DNA from: Nocardioides sp. GY 10127
GTDB taxonomy: Bacteria > Actinomycetota > Actinomycetes > Propionibacteriales > Nocardioidaceae
Length of the DNA stretch: 60,564 nucleotides
Assembly (NCBI RefSeq): GCF_004919085.1
Contig: NZ_STGL01000011.1
Location: 1-60,564, forward strand
Direction: 5' to 3'
Shown: in pieces, positions 47,862-55,376 of the stretch
How positions within the stretch are numbered: position 1 is the first letter of the stretch
Layout: each line of letters opens with the position of its first letter
The notes under the pieces: generated by a model
Database searches by the model: none
Told to the model about the DNA's origin: nothing
Seen by the model: the letters and a program-made list of their open reading frames with translations, nothing else
Made by a program: the position numbers and the translations under genes

Positions 47862-49850
47862 TCAGTCCTCCCCGTGGCAGGAGCTGCCGCCGCCCGGGTG
47901 GCAGCTGACGGCCGTGCTCGCGGGCACGTTGAGGGTGGGGTTGCGGTCGAAGAAGCCGTAGGGCACCAGCTCGAAGCCGATGTGGTCCACCGGCATGACC
48001 GGCCAGTCCTCGGTGCGCGGGAAGTGGGTGACGCCGAAGGTGTGCCAGAGGACGACGTCCGCCCCGTCGAGGTTGCGGTCCGCCGCCATGTAGGTCGGCA
48101 GGCCGGCGCCGGGCTTGCTCTGGTTGACGAACTCGCCGGTGGGGTAGCGCTCCTCGGGCGAGTAGGCGGTGAACCACGCGGCCTTCTGGGTGAAGGCCGC
48201 TCGGGCCGCGATCGACGAGGACGGGTCGGCCAGGAGGGTCGGCTGCTGGTTGGTCCGCAGCGCGTAGCCCGTCGGGCGGCCCAGGCGGTTCGTGCGCTCG
48301 GTGCTCACGACGTGCCAGGTGCGGCCGACCGAGGCGTCCGCCTCCCGGGCCCCCTCGGCCTCCGAGGCCAGGCGCGTGGCCCGGTAGGTGAACGCGTTGC
48401 CCCACGGGTTCGAGTCGCTGACCGGCAGCCGCACGGCGTCCACCTCGTCGACCGCGTTGGCCAGGCCGTCGACCATCATGTCGAGGCGGGCGCTGAACAG
48501 GTGCTGGTGCACGGGGGCGCCCAGGCCGGGGGCCACCTCGGTCATGTGCGGGGTGTCGCCGTAGTCCTTGTAGGCGGCCGGGAAGAGGATGCCGGTCAGC
48601 TTGGCCTCGAGCTCGATCTTGCCGTCGAGGTAGAGGTACCAGTAGAAGCCGTAGTCGTAGTTGCCGATCGTGGTGAAGAACGAGATCACCAGGCGACGCT
48701 GACGACGGACCTCGCTGCCCTCGGCGAAGTCGGTGTGCTTCCAGAGCGTCCCGAAGTCCTCCTCGTGCATGCAGATCGCGTTGGGGATGACGACGGGCGT
48801 GCCGGACGCGTCCGCCACCGTGGCGTCGAAGTAGCGGATCTCGCCCAGGCAGTCGCAGCCCAGGGTGAGCGAGTTGGACATGCGGCCGAACAGGTACTCG
48901 CCGGTGTCGAAGTAGTTCTGCCAGAAGCGGACCGGCGAGGGGTCGCCGTAGGGCACCACCATCTCGGCGACCGAGGCGCGGTAGACGACCGGGCGGACCT
49001 CGCCGCCGTGGTCGGGGTCCGCGTAGGCGAGCCGGTGGAGGACCAGGCCCTCGCGGGCGTCGAACCCGAGGCTGAAGCTCCAGTTGGCCCAGGAGACCTC
49101 GTCGCCCTCGACGGTGAACGACGGGCCCTCGGGCTGGGTGATCTCGATGGGCTTCAGGCCCTCCATCGGGGCCGGGCGGCCCTCCTCGTTCATGAAGGTG
49201 CTGCCCTCGGCAGGCACCTCCATGACCTCGTTGTCGACCACGGTCACGACCTCGCGGGCGATGGTGTCGACGTAGGCGCAGACGCCGTCGATGGGGTGGG
49301 CCCAGGGCTGGCCGCCCTCGGTCCGACGGTGGAGGCCGAGGCCGCGCATCATGCGGCGGCCCTCCTCCCCCTCCAGCGGGTAGTCACCGGCCGACAGCGC
49401 GGTGATGAGCACGTCCTTGGGGTCGATGCCGCGACGCTCCATGGCGGCGACCCAGCGCGGGTCCTGCTGGCAGACCTCGTCCATCATGGCGAACTCCTCG
49501 AACAGGATCGGGAGCCGACCCTGGTCGGGGGTCACGACCGTGGAGGAGGCGACCTCGCCCGCCGTGAGGTCGACCACGACGTCGAGGGACTCGCCGGTGG
49601 ACATGTTCAGCAGCTGGGCACGCATCAGGCGGGCCGGGCGGGGGCCGGACCCGTCGAGGAAGGCGAGCACCTCGGCCTTCGCCGGCTCGAGCAGGCCGGT
49701 GTAGGCGAAGCGGACGTCGGGGCCGGCCAGCCCGGCCTCCCCCAGGATCGCCACACCCGCGTTGAGCTCCTGGACGGACAGGCTCGACAGGGGGCTGGAG
49801 CCGCCGCCGGCAGGGGCGGTGGTCGCGGTGTCAGGGTCGGTCAGGGTCAT
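47862..49850 (-). CDS. Copper-containing primary-amine oxidase (topaquinone type)
   Basis: 662 aa homodimeric enzyme that oxidises a primary amine to an aldehyde with release of ammonia and hydrogen peroxide. The cofactor Tyr lies in TTIGNYDYGF (Tyr398 becomes topaquinone), the catalytic base Asp315 is in NYFDTGEYLFG, and copper ligands are His448 and His450 (HQHLF) and His609 (THFPRTEDWPVMP). No signal peptide. The end STAVSCHPGGGSSCH adds two CH pairs. ATG 49850 is chosen because GGAAGG lies 7 nt upstream. Operon with the Met-rich membrane protein; divergent from the oxidoreductase at 50013. Confidence 0.96.
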   Translation of the reverse strand: MTLTDPDTATTAPAGGGSSPLSSLSVQELNAGVAILGEAGLAGPDVRFAYTGLLEPAKAEVLAFLDGSGPRPARLMRAQLLNMSTGESLDVVVDLTAGEVASSTVVTPDQGRLPILFEEFAMMDEVCQQDPRWVAAMERRGIDPKDVLITALSAGDYPLEGEEGRRMMRGLGLHRRTEGGQPWAHPIDGVCAYVDTIAREVVTVVDNEVMEVPAEGSTFMNEEGRPAPMEGLKPIEITQPEGPSFTVEGDEVSWANWSFSLGFDAREGLVLHRLAYADPDHGGEVRPVVYRASVAEMVVPYGDPSPVRFWQNYFDTGEYLFGRMSNSLTLGCDCLGEIRYFDATVADASGTPVVIPNAICMHEEDFGTLWKHTDFAEGSEVRRQRRLVISFFTTIGNYDYGFYWYLYLDGKIELEAKLTGILFPAAYKDYGDTPHMTEVAPGLGAPVHQHLFSARLDMMVDGLANAVDEVDAVRLPVSDSNPWGNAFTYRATRLASEAEGAREADASVGRTWHVVSTERTNRLGRPTGYALRTNQQPTLLADPSSSIAARAAFTQKAAWFTAYSPEERYPTGEFVNQSKPGAGLPTYMAADRNLDGADVVLWHTFGVTHFPRTEDWPVMPVDHIGFELVPYGFFDRNPTLNVPASTAVSCHPGGGSSCHGED

Positions 49851-49945
49851 GGTGCTTCCTTCCAAACGGGGTTGCAGAAAGTGAATCTATTTCGTATTTC
49901 AAGGGCGTGAATGATGGGCTACGTGTGATCACATGGCCGATTCAG

Positions 49946-49970
49946 GTGAAAGAATCTGAAGAACTTTCAC
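49946..49970. promoter_or_regulatory. Inverted repeat in the amine oxidase / oxidoreductase divergent gap
   Basis: GTGAAAG (49946-49952), 11 bases, CTTTCAC (49964-49970), perfect 7-bp arms in an AT-rich 162-bp gap. A related half-site run GTGAATCTATTTCGTATTTC lies at 49881-49900. Likely operator for a TetR-type regulator of one or both genes. Confidence 0.5.
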
Positions 49971-50012
49971 TTCGGGACGTTCGGCACGACGGTGCCGGAG
50001 GCAGGAGCAGGC

Positions 50013-50609
50013 ATGACACGGATCGCTGTCCTCGGGACCGGACAGGTCGGGACGACCCTGGCCACGCGCTGGGCGGCCGTCGGGCACGAGGTGGTGGTCG
50101 GCTCGCGCAGACCGCAGGCGGGCGCGAGCGTCGCCTACCGCGAGGCCGTCGAGGGCGCGGACGTCGTGGTGTCCGCCCTGCCCGGAGCCGTGGTGCTCGA
50201 GACGCTCACCGGGCTGGCCGACGTCCTGGCGGGCGCCGTCGTCCTCGACCCGGCCGCCCCGATCGACCAGGACCGCCGGCTCCTCTACCCCAACGACAGC
50301 CTCGCGGCCCGGCTCCAGGCGGCGCTGCCCGGCTCCCGGGTCGTCAAGACCCTCAACCTCATGAACGTCTCGGTGATGACGGACCCGCTCTCGACGCTGC
50401 CCAGCGCCACCGTGATGCTCTCCGGCGACGACCCGGACGCGAAGGACCTGGTCGTCTCGCTGCTGCTGAACCTGGGCTGGCGGACCGAGGACGTCCTCGA
50501 CCTCGGCGGGATCGGGACGGCCCTGGCGACCGAGCACGCGGTCCCGCTCTTCTTCGCGCTCGCGGGCCGGCTCGGCACGCTGCGCTTCAACCTGGACGTC
50601 AGTCGCTGA
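50013..50609 (+). CDS. NADP/F420-type dinucleotide-binding oxidoreductase
   Basis: 198 aa. The N-terminal fold MTRIAVLGTGQVGTTLATRWAAVGHEVVVGSR and ADVVVSALPGAVVLETL, then VVKTLNLMNVSVM, match the F420-dependent NADP reductase/NADP-binding superfamily. It lacks a large substrate domain, as in NpdG-like proteins. ATG 50013 has AGGAG at 5 nt. It is divergent from the amine oxidase across a likely operator and overlaps the convergent TetR gene tail by 11 nt. Possibly recycles cofactor or reduces the aldehyde or imine product; unproven. Confidence 0.82.
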   Translation: MTRIAVLGTGQVGTTLATRWAAVGHEVVVGSRRPQAGASVAYREAVEGADVVVSALPGAVVLETLTGLADVLAGAVVLDPAAPIDQDRRLLYPNDSLAARLQAALPGSRVVKTLNLMNVSVMTDPLSTLPSATVMLSGDDPDAKDLVVSLLLNLGWRTEDVLDLGGIGTALATEHAVPLFFALAGRLGTLRFNLDVSR

Positions 50610-51201
50610 CGACGGCCCGGCGCCGGGCCGCGCACAGCTGCTCGATCGCCTCGGCGGCGAGCTCGGTGTCGGCGCAGGCCTGCTCCCAGTCACGGAACCC
50701 GACCCAGCGCACCAGCAGCCCGTCGGCCTGCGCGCTCACCAGCCGCACGACCGGCTCGACCAGTGACTCGTCGTCGTCGGGCAGCATGCTGCGCCGCAGC
50801 CGGGTGGCGAGCACGGGCGAGAACAGCTCGAAGGAGCGGCGGCCGGTGTCACCGGCCGCGTGCGCCATCCAGAAGAAGAGCTCGAGCTGCGCCTGCGCCA
50901 GCTCCTCGTTGTCGCGGTACCAGGCCATGACCCGGCGCAGCAGCAGACCGGCAGCCCGCCCGAGACCGAGGCCCTCGGGGACCTCGGCGAGGATGCCCTC
51001 GACCTGCTCGGACATCCGCTCCATGACGGCGAAGAACAGCGCCTCCTTGGAGGGGAAGCAGTAGTGCAGGGCGGCCAGCGGCGCGTCGGCCTCCTCGGCG
51101 ATCGCCCGCGTCGTGGCCCCCTCGATCCCCCTCCGGGCCACCATCGCGATGGTGGCGTCGACGAACTGCTCCCGTCGCTGCACCGCGGGCACGCGAGCCA
51201 C
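50599..51201 (-). CDS. TetR family regulator
   Basis: 200 aa. HTH at ATTRAIAEEADAPLAALHYCF, with a helical C-terminal ligand domain. GTG 51201 has GGGGGAG upstream. It is the last gene of a co-oriented set (dioxygenase 3, imine-reductase-like, TetR) and tail-to-tail with the 50013 gene. It probably controls its own set; no clear operator is seen in its 71-bp upstream gap. Confidence 0.9.
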   Translation of the reverse strand: MARVPAVQRREQFVDATIAMVARRGIEGATTRAIAEEADAPLAALHYCFPSKEALFFAVMERMSEQVEGILAEVPEGLGLGRAAGLLLRRVMAWYRDNEELAQAQLELFFWMAHAAGDTGRRSFELFSPVLATRLRRSMLPDDDESLVEPVVRLVSAQADGLLVRWVGFRDWEQACADTELAAEAIEQLCAARRRAVVSD

Positions 51202-51272
51202 GCCTACTCCCCCGCCCTCGACGACGCCGCGGGCCGTCCGGCCCGTGCGCCCTCGATCCTAGGCACCCGTCC

Positions 51273-52148
51273 TCACCCCGCCGCGGCCGGTGCGAGCCGG
51301 GCGAGCCCGGTGAAGCCGAGGTCGCCGAGCCCGGCGGCCTCCGCCTCGCGCAGCGTCACCGCGGCGGCCGCGAGCATGGAGGCCCGGTCGCCCGTCGCCA
51401 GCACCGAGTCGCGCCAGGCGTACGCCGCGTCCGCGTAGACGGCCACGGTCGCCTGGTCGGTGCTGTGGTCGGTGGCCAGGATGCCCGCCACCATCTCCTC
51501 CAGCGTCGCGCTCGTGTCCTCCAGCGAGCGCCGCAGCTGCGTGCTGATGCTCTCCGGCGCGATGCCGTTGCGGGCCATGTAGCTGACGGCCTCGACCAGC
51601 GCCAGGTGCATCGGCAGCGCGAACAGGCCGGCCAGTCCGGCGTCCACGACACCGGAGCCGCCCACGTCCTCGGAGACGTGCAGGCTGCCGCCGCCGAGCA
51701 GCATCAGGAGGTCCCGGGTGGCGGCCCAGGTGGCTGCGTCACCGCCGTAGGCGATGACGCAGCCGGGCGTCCCGATGTGCACGGGGTAGGCGAGGATGCC
51801 GCCGTCGAGGTAGGCCCCGCCCATCCCCACGACCAGCGCCTCGAGGTCGCGCGAGTCGCCGGGCTCGCTGGTGGAGAGCCCGACGACGGTCCGCCCCTCG
51901 AGGCTGTCGACCTCGGCCAGCACCTCGCGCAGGGCGTCGTAGTCGCTGAGGACGCTGACCACGACCGGCGCGGCGGCGATCGCCTCCGCCCCCGACGCGG
52001 CCACGGCGACGGTGTCGGAGGCCAGGGCCTCCGCCTTGGCCGGCGTGCGGTTCCACACGACGACCCCGACGTGCTGGGAGAAGGTCCTGGCGATGGCTGC
52101 TCCCATGAGGCCGCAACCGAGGACCGCGACCTGCGGACTGGTGCTCAT
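51273..52148 (-). CDS. Imine-reductase-like NAD(P)-dependent dehydrogenase
   Basis: 291 aa of the beta-hydroxyacid dehydrogenase superfamily. The cofactor site is VAVLGCGLMGAAIARTF, then VVWNRTPAKAEALA. The block AYLDGGILAYPVHIGTPGCVIAYGG matches imine reductases/reductive aminases (DGGI.A.P..IG) rather than hydroxyisobutyrate dehydrogenase, which has DAPVSGG there. An Asp in SGVVDAGLAGLF lies where imine reductases carry their Asp or Tyr. ATG 52148. Context with an amine oxidase makes a cyclic-imine or amine substrate likely. Confidence 0.85.
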   Translation of the reverse strand: MSTSPQVAVLGCGLMGAAIARTFSQHVGVVVWNRTPAKAEALASDTVAVAASGAEAIAAAPVVVSVLSDYDALREVLAEVDSLEGRTVVGLSTSEPGDSRDLEALVVGMGGAYLDGGILAYPVHIGTPGCVIAYGGDAATWAATRDLLMLLGGGSLHVSEDVGGSGVVDAGLAGLFALPMHLALVEAVSYMARNGIAPESISTQLRRSLEDTSATLEEMVAGILATDHSTDQATVAVYADAAYAWRDSVLATGDRASMLAAAAVTLREAEAAGLGDLGFTGLARLAPAAAG

Positions 52149-52218
52149 CTCGACTCCTGACGTGGGTGTGGGACGGGGGTGGCTGGTCGAACGGGACGGG
52201 GCAGGGCGACCGCGCGGG

Positions 52219-53100
52219 TCAGGCGTTGAAGGTGGCGTTGACCAGCACCGGCTCGTCCTCGAGCACGATGTGCGGGTCGGCCATCACGCCGTCCACCTCG
52301 ATCCAGCCCATGGTCGGCGGGCAGAACGAGTAGCCGAGCAGGCGCTGGACGTGCAGCGGCAGGGTCTTGGCGGTCTCCAGCGGCACGGCCAGGTACTGGT
52401 TCTCCTCCTGGCGCAGGTAGCCCAGGTCGAGGCCGATCGTGATGCCGGTGCGGGTGGCCTCGGCGGCCGTGTTCTCGCCGCCGCCGTGGTAGGTCCCGCC
52501 GAGCCAGATGAGCGCGGAGCCGGCCTTCATGACGGCCGAGACGGCCTCCTCACGCTTGGGGGCGCGGTCGTCCGGCCACAGGTGGCTGCCCGGGACGACG
52601 TTGGTCGCCCCGTTCTCCTCGGTGAAGTCCTCCACCGCGAGCATGATCTGGACCCGGGCCTGGCCGTAGCCGGGCTCGTGGGTCCACTGGAAGACGCCGT
52701 CGTCGCGGTGCAGGGCCTGCTTGCCCTCGCCCGGGTAGATCTTGATGACCTGGGTGACGCCGATCTGGAAGGTCGGGACCAGCTCGACCGGCTCCTCGCC
52801 CAGGAAGCCCTTCGTGGGGCGGAGCAGGAAGTGCTCGGCGGCCGCGAGGAAGTGCTCCTCCTCGACCAGCGGGGCGGCGTGGGTGGACTTGGCGTAGAGC
52901 CCGCCCAGGCGACGGGTGCGGTGGCCGGAGAACGTGTCCTGCCCCCACTCCCCCGCCTCCAGGTACGGGTCGAGGTCGGCCTTGATGCCGGCGAGCGTGG
53001 CGCTGTCGACGAAGTCCTCGATGATGACGCCGCCGTCCCGCTCCATGACGGCGATGGCCTCCTCGACCGAGGCCGTGCGCGGGAGAGTCGTGAGACCCAT
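52219..53100 (-). CDS. Phytanoyl-CoA dioxygenase family protein (copy 3)
   Basis: 293 aa close paralogue of copy 1. Iron site ALHRDDGVF and distal His in TYHGGGEN; Arg in TRTGITIGLDLGYLRQEEN. Shared blocks with copy 1 include FSG-RTRR, IGVTQVI, TEENGA and VPGSH, but the C-terminal tail is longer (WIEVDGVMADPHIVLEDEP). ATG 53100 has AGGAGG in its leader. Next gene downstream is the imine-reductase-like enzyme, 70 bp away. Confidence 0.93.
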   Translation of the reverse strand: MGLTTLPRTASVEEAIAVMERDGGVIIEDFVDSATLAGIKADLDPYLEAGEWGQDTFSGHRTRRLGGLYAKSTHAAPLVEEEHFLAAAEHFLLRPTKGFLGEEPVELVPTFQIGVTQVIKIYPGEGKQALHRDDGVFQWTHEPGYGQARVQIMLAVEDFTEENGATNVVPGSHLWPDDRAPKREEAVSAVMKAGSALIWLGGTYHGGGENTAAEATRTGITIGLDLGYLRQEENQYLAVPLETAKTLPLHVQRLLGYSFCPPTMGWIEVDGVMADPHIVLEDEPVLVNATFNA

Positions 53101-53146
53101 GGGTTCCTCCTGGTGGTGTGGCCGGTGGTGTGGCTGGTGGTGTGGT

Positions 53147-53164
53147 GACCGGTGACGACCGGTC
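53147..53164 (-). terminator. Short hairpin after the APC permease gene
   Basis: GACCGGT (53147-53153), GACG, ACCGGTC (53158-53164). It lies in a 118-bp GGTGGTGTGGC-repeat gap between the permease stop and dioxygenase 3 start. Weak as a terminator; the units may still be one transcript. Confidence 0.4.
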
Positions 53165-53218
53165 GTGCGTGGGACGTGCGTGAGGGGTGGGGTCAGCGGT
53201 GCCGGGTGCGGCCCGGGC

Positions 53219-54691
53219 TCACTGCCGACCGATGCGGGCGAAGACGTGGGGCCGGCGCTGGGCCAGCCAGCCGGCGAGGACGAAGCCGATCACCAGCGCG
53301 ACGGCCAGGGAGCCGAGCACCGCGGCGATGAGGGCGGTGTCCGTGCCGGCCAGCAGCGTGAGGTTCTGCGCCGTGTACACGGTGAGCGCGAGCAGGGCGA
53401 CGATGGTCACCGCCGGGGCGACGAACACCCGCAGCGGGTGGGCCCCGTGCTCACGGTGCCGGGCGAAGTAGACGACCACCGAGAACGAGACCAGCAGCAG
53501 CATCACCTGGAAGGCGAGCATCGCGGTGCCGCCGGTGACGGTGTAGACCGCGAGCGGGTCGCCGCCGGTCAGCATCGCCAGGACGAGGCAGAGCCCGATG
53601 AGCCCGTTGGTGAGCAGCGAGGCACGCGCCGGGGAGCCGAGGCGCGGGTGCACCGCGCCGAGCCCGGCCGGCAGCACGCCGTCCACGCCCAGGGAGTAGA
53701 CGTACCGGGTGGTCGCGTTGGCGACCGAGAGCTGCGAGGCCACGAGGCTGGTGATGATGAGCAGGGCGACGAGGTTCGAGACGGTGCCGCCGAGCATGCT
53801 GCCGATGGCGACGTCGAAGGCGGTGCCCGGGTCGGTGGCGGCGGTGAGGACGGCGTCCCCGGTGCCGAGGGCCGCGATGACGGCCCACGTGGTGAAGCCG
53901 TAGAGCAGCGTGAGGATGACGACGACGGCGTAGGTGGCCCGCGGCACGGTCCGGCCGGGGTCCTTCACCTCCTCGCGGAAGATCGACGTGGTCTCGAAGC
54001 CGAGGAACAGCCCGAACACGAAGAGCAGGGAGAGCGCGACCGGGCCGCTGGTGAAGGCGTCCCAGCTGAAGGTCTGCGTGGGCAGGCCCTCGGAGCCGCC
54101 GCGGACGACGGTGACGAGGTCGAAGACCAGCAGCAGGGCGAACTCGACGGCCACGACGACGCCGACGACCTTGGCGTTGAAGTCCACGCCCCGGTAGGTG
54201 AAGGCCGTGACCAGCGCGAGGAAGCCCAGGGCGAAGACCTGCCACGGGACGTCGACGCCGAAGATGCTCTGCGCCGTCGCGCTCGCCATGGCGCCGCCGA
54301 AGAGGTAGAAGCCGAAGGCGATGAGGACGTAGAAGACCGTCGTCATGAAGGCGGAGCCGAGACCCACCCGCCGCCCGAGCCCGGCGGTGATGAAGGCGTA
54401 GAACGCACCCGGGTTCTCCACGTGGCGGACCATCGCGGTGTAGCCGACCGCGAACACCAGGAACAGCGCGCCGACGAGCAGGAGCACGAGCGGCGAGCCG
54501 AGGCCGTTGCCGTACCCGATGAGCAGGGGGATGAGGCTGGCGCCGGTGGCCAGGGGTGCCAGGTAGCCGAGCACGGTGAGGACGAGCCCGCCGGTGCCCA
54601 GGCCGCCCTGGAGGCCCGCGGCGCCGTGGGCGTCCGGCGCCGGGGCGACGGCCGGGGACCCGGGGGTCGGGCCGGTGGAGAGGTCGGTCAT
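53219..54691 (-). CDS. APC family amino acid/amine permease
   Basis: 490 aa with about 12 transmembrane helices. APC features: LGYLAPLATGASLIPLLIGYGNGLGSP in helix 1, NPGAFYAFITAGLGRRVGLG, FLGFETTSIFREEVKDPGRTVPRATYAVV (helix 6 and loop) and SQLSVANATTRYVYSLGVDGVLP. These proteins take up amino acids or amines by proton or cation symport. Located at the head of the dioxygenase 3/imine-reductase-like/TetR set, it is probably the second importer for the same compound class. A 25-bp palindromic site lies upstream. Confidence 0.95.
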   Translation of the reverse strand: MTDLSTGPTPGSPAVAPAPDAHGAAGLQGGLGTGGLVLTVLGYLAPLATGASLIPLLIGYGNGLGSPLVLLLVGALFLVFAVGYTAMVRHVENPGAFYAFITAGLGRRVGLGSAFMTTVFYVLIAFGFYLFGGAMASATAQSIFGVDVPWQVFALGFLALVTAFTYRGVDFNAKVVGVVVAVEFALLLVFDLVTVVRGGSEGLPTQTFSWDAFTSGPVALSLLFVFGLFLGFETTSIFREEVKDPGRTVPRATYAVVVILTLLYGFTTWAVIAALGTGDAVLTAATDPGTAFDVAIGSMLGGTVSNLVALLIITSLVASQLSVANATTRYVYSLGVDGVLPAGLGAVHPRLGSPARASLLTNGLIGLCLVLAMLTGGDPLAVYTVTGGTAMLAFQVMLLLVSFSVVVYFARHREHGAHPLRVFVAPAVTIVALLALTVYTAQNLTLLAGTDTALIAAVLGSLAVALVIGFVLAGWLAQRRPHVFARIGRQ

Positions 54692-54812
54692 GGTGCGGCC
54701 ACCTTTCGGCGCACGGGCCCCACGTCGGCGGGGGCCGGCTGACTGATCGAGCCACGACCTGACGACGCCGGCAGGGGTGGTGACGCCCGGGCAGCGGCCT
54801 CGGGCGGTTCTA

Positions 54813-54837
54813 AGTCATCTGACCAAGTCGGATGACT
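54813..54837. promoter_or_regulatory. 25-bp operator-like palindrome upstream of the APC permease
   Basis: AGTCATCTGAC (54813-54823), CAA, GTCGGATGACT (54827-54837), 10 of 11 arm positions paired. It is in the otherwise featureless 357-bp gap 54692-55048 between divergent genes, 122 bp before the permease start. The odd centre and length suit a GntR or TetR dimer. Confidence 0.6.
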
Positions 54838-55048
54838 GAGAGAAGGCAATCCGGCCCGGGCCGCCGGGTCAAGAGTCGTGATCGCGAGTTAACGAAAGTC
54901 CCTTCGCGGGGCCGTCCGTGTCACCGTCCCGACACACACCGCGTGGCCCGCGACACGGCGCGTCAGGGCGTCCCACGCGCGTCGTGGCCCGGGCGGGCAG
55001 GATGGGGGCGCCGCCTGCACCGAGGCAGGGCACGACAAGGAGGACGCC

Positions 55049-55273
55049 ATGGACACCACTCGTTGGGCGCAGCTGAGCCCCCGCGCACGCACGATGCTCG
55101 TGGGCGTCGGCCTCGCGGACGCGGCGCTCCGCCTCGTCGCCCTGAAGGACCTCAAGGGCCGGGACGCCGCGGACGTCCGCGGCCCCAAGCGCGCCTGGGG
55201 GCTCGGCCTCGCGCTCGTCAGCTCCAGCGGCGTCCTGCCGACGGCCTACCTGCTCTGGGGCCGGCGCCGCTGA
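55049..55273 (+). CDS. Small membrane protein of unknown function
   Basis: 74 aa with two hydrophobic stretches (MLVGVGLADAALRLVALKDL and GLGLALVSSSGVLPTAYLLWG) separated by a charged loop (KGRDAADVRGPKRAW), and a GRRR end. The pattern resembles short PLDc_N-like or DUF5652 proteins of actinobacteria. ATG 55049 has AAGGAGG. Monocistronic, ending just before a long inverted repeat. Function not known. Confidence 0.75.
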   Translation: MDTTRWAQLSPRARTMLVGVGLADAALRLVALKDLKGRDAADVRGPKRAWGLGLALVSSSGVLPTAYLLWGRRR

Positions 55274-55290
55274 GCCCCGCGCCCTGAACC

Positions 55291-55357
55291 CCGATAGTCC
55301 CTGACAAACGGACCCGATTCCGCCCCGAAAAGCGGTCCGTTCGTCAGGGACTATCGG
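55291..55357. repeat. Long inverted repeat (24-bp stem) at a convergent junction
   Basis: Arms 55291-55314 (begins CCGATAGTCCCTGAC) and 55334-55357 (ends GTCAGGGACTATCGG) are complementary at 23 of 24 positions, with a 19-nt loop CGATTCCGCCCCGAAAAGC. The mismatch is at 55306/55342. It lies 17 bp after one gene and 19 bp before the end of the opposing one. Confidence 0.88.
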
Positions 55358-55376
55358 AGCCGGGCCCTGCGGAGGG

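Noticed and set aside
51273..52148. 3-hydroxyisobutyrate dehydrogenase
   Set aside because: The substrate motif DAPVSGG is replaced by DGGILAYPVHIGTPG, and the catalytic Lys region does not fit. Imine-reductase-like is the better match.
38117..53100. Ectoine hydroxylase (EctD) for the PhyH-type proteins
   Set aside because: No ectABC genes nearby, and the set with importer and amine oxidase argues for catabolism. The family is too broad for this name.
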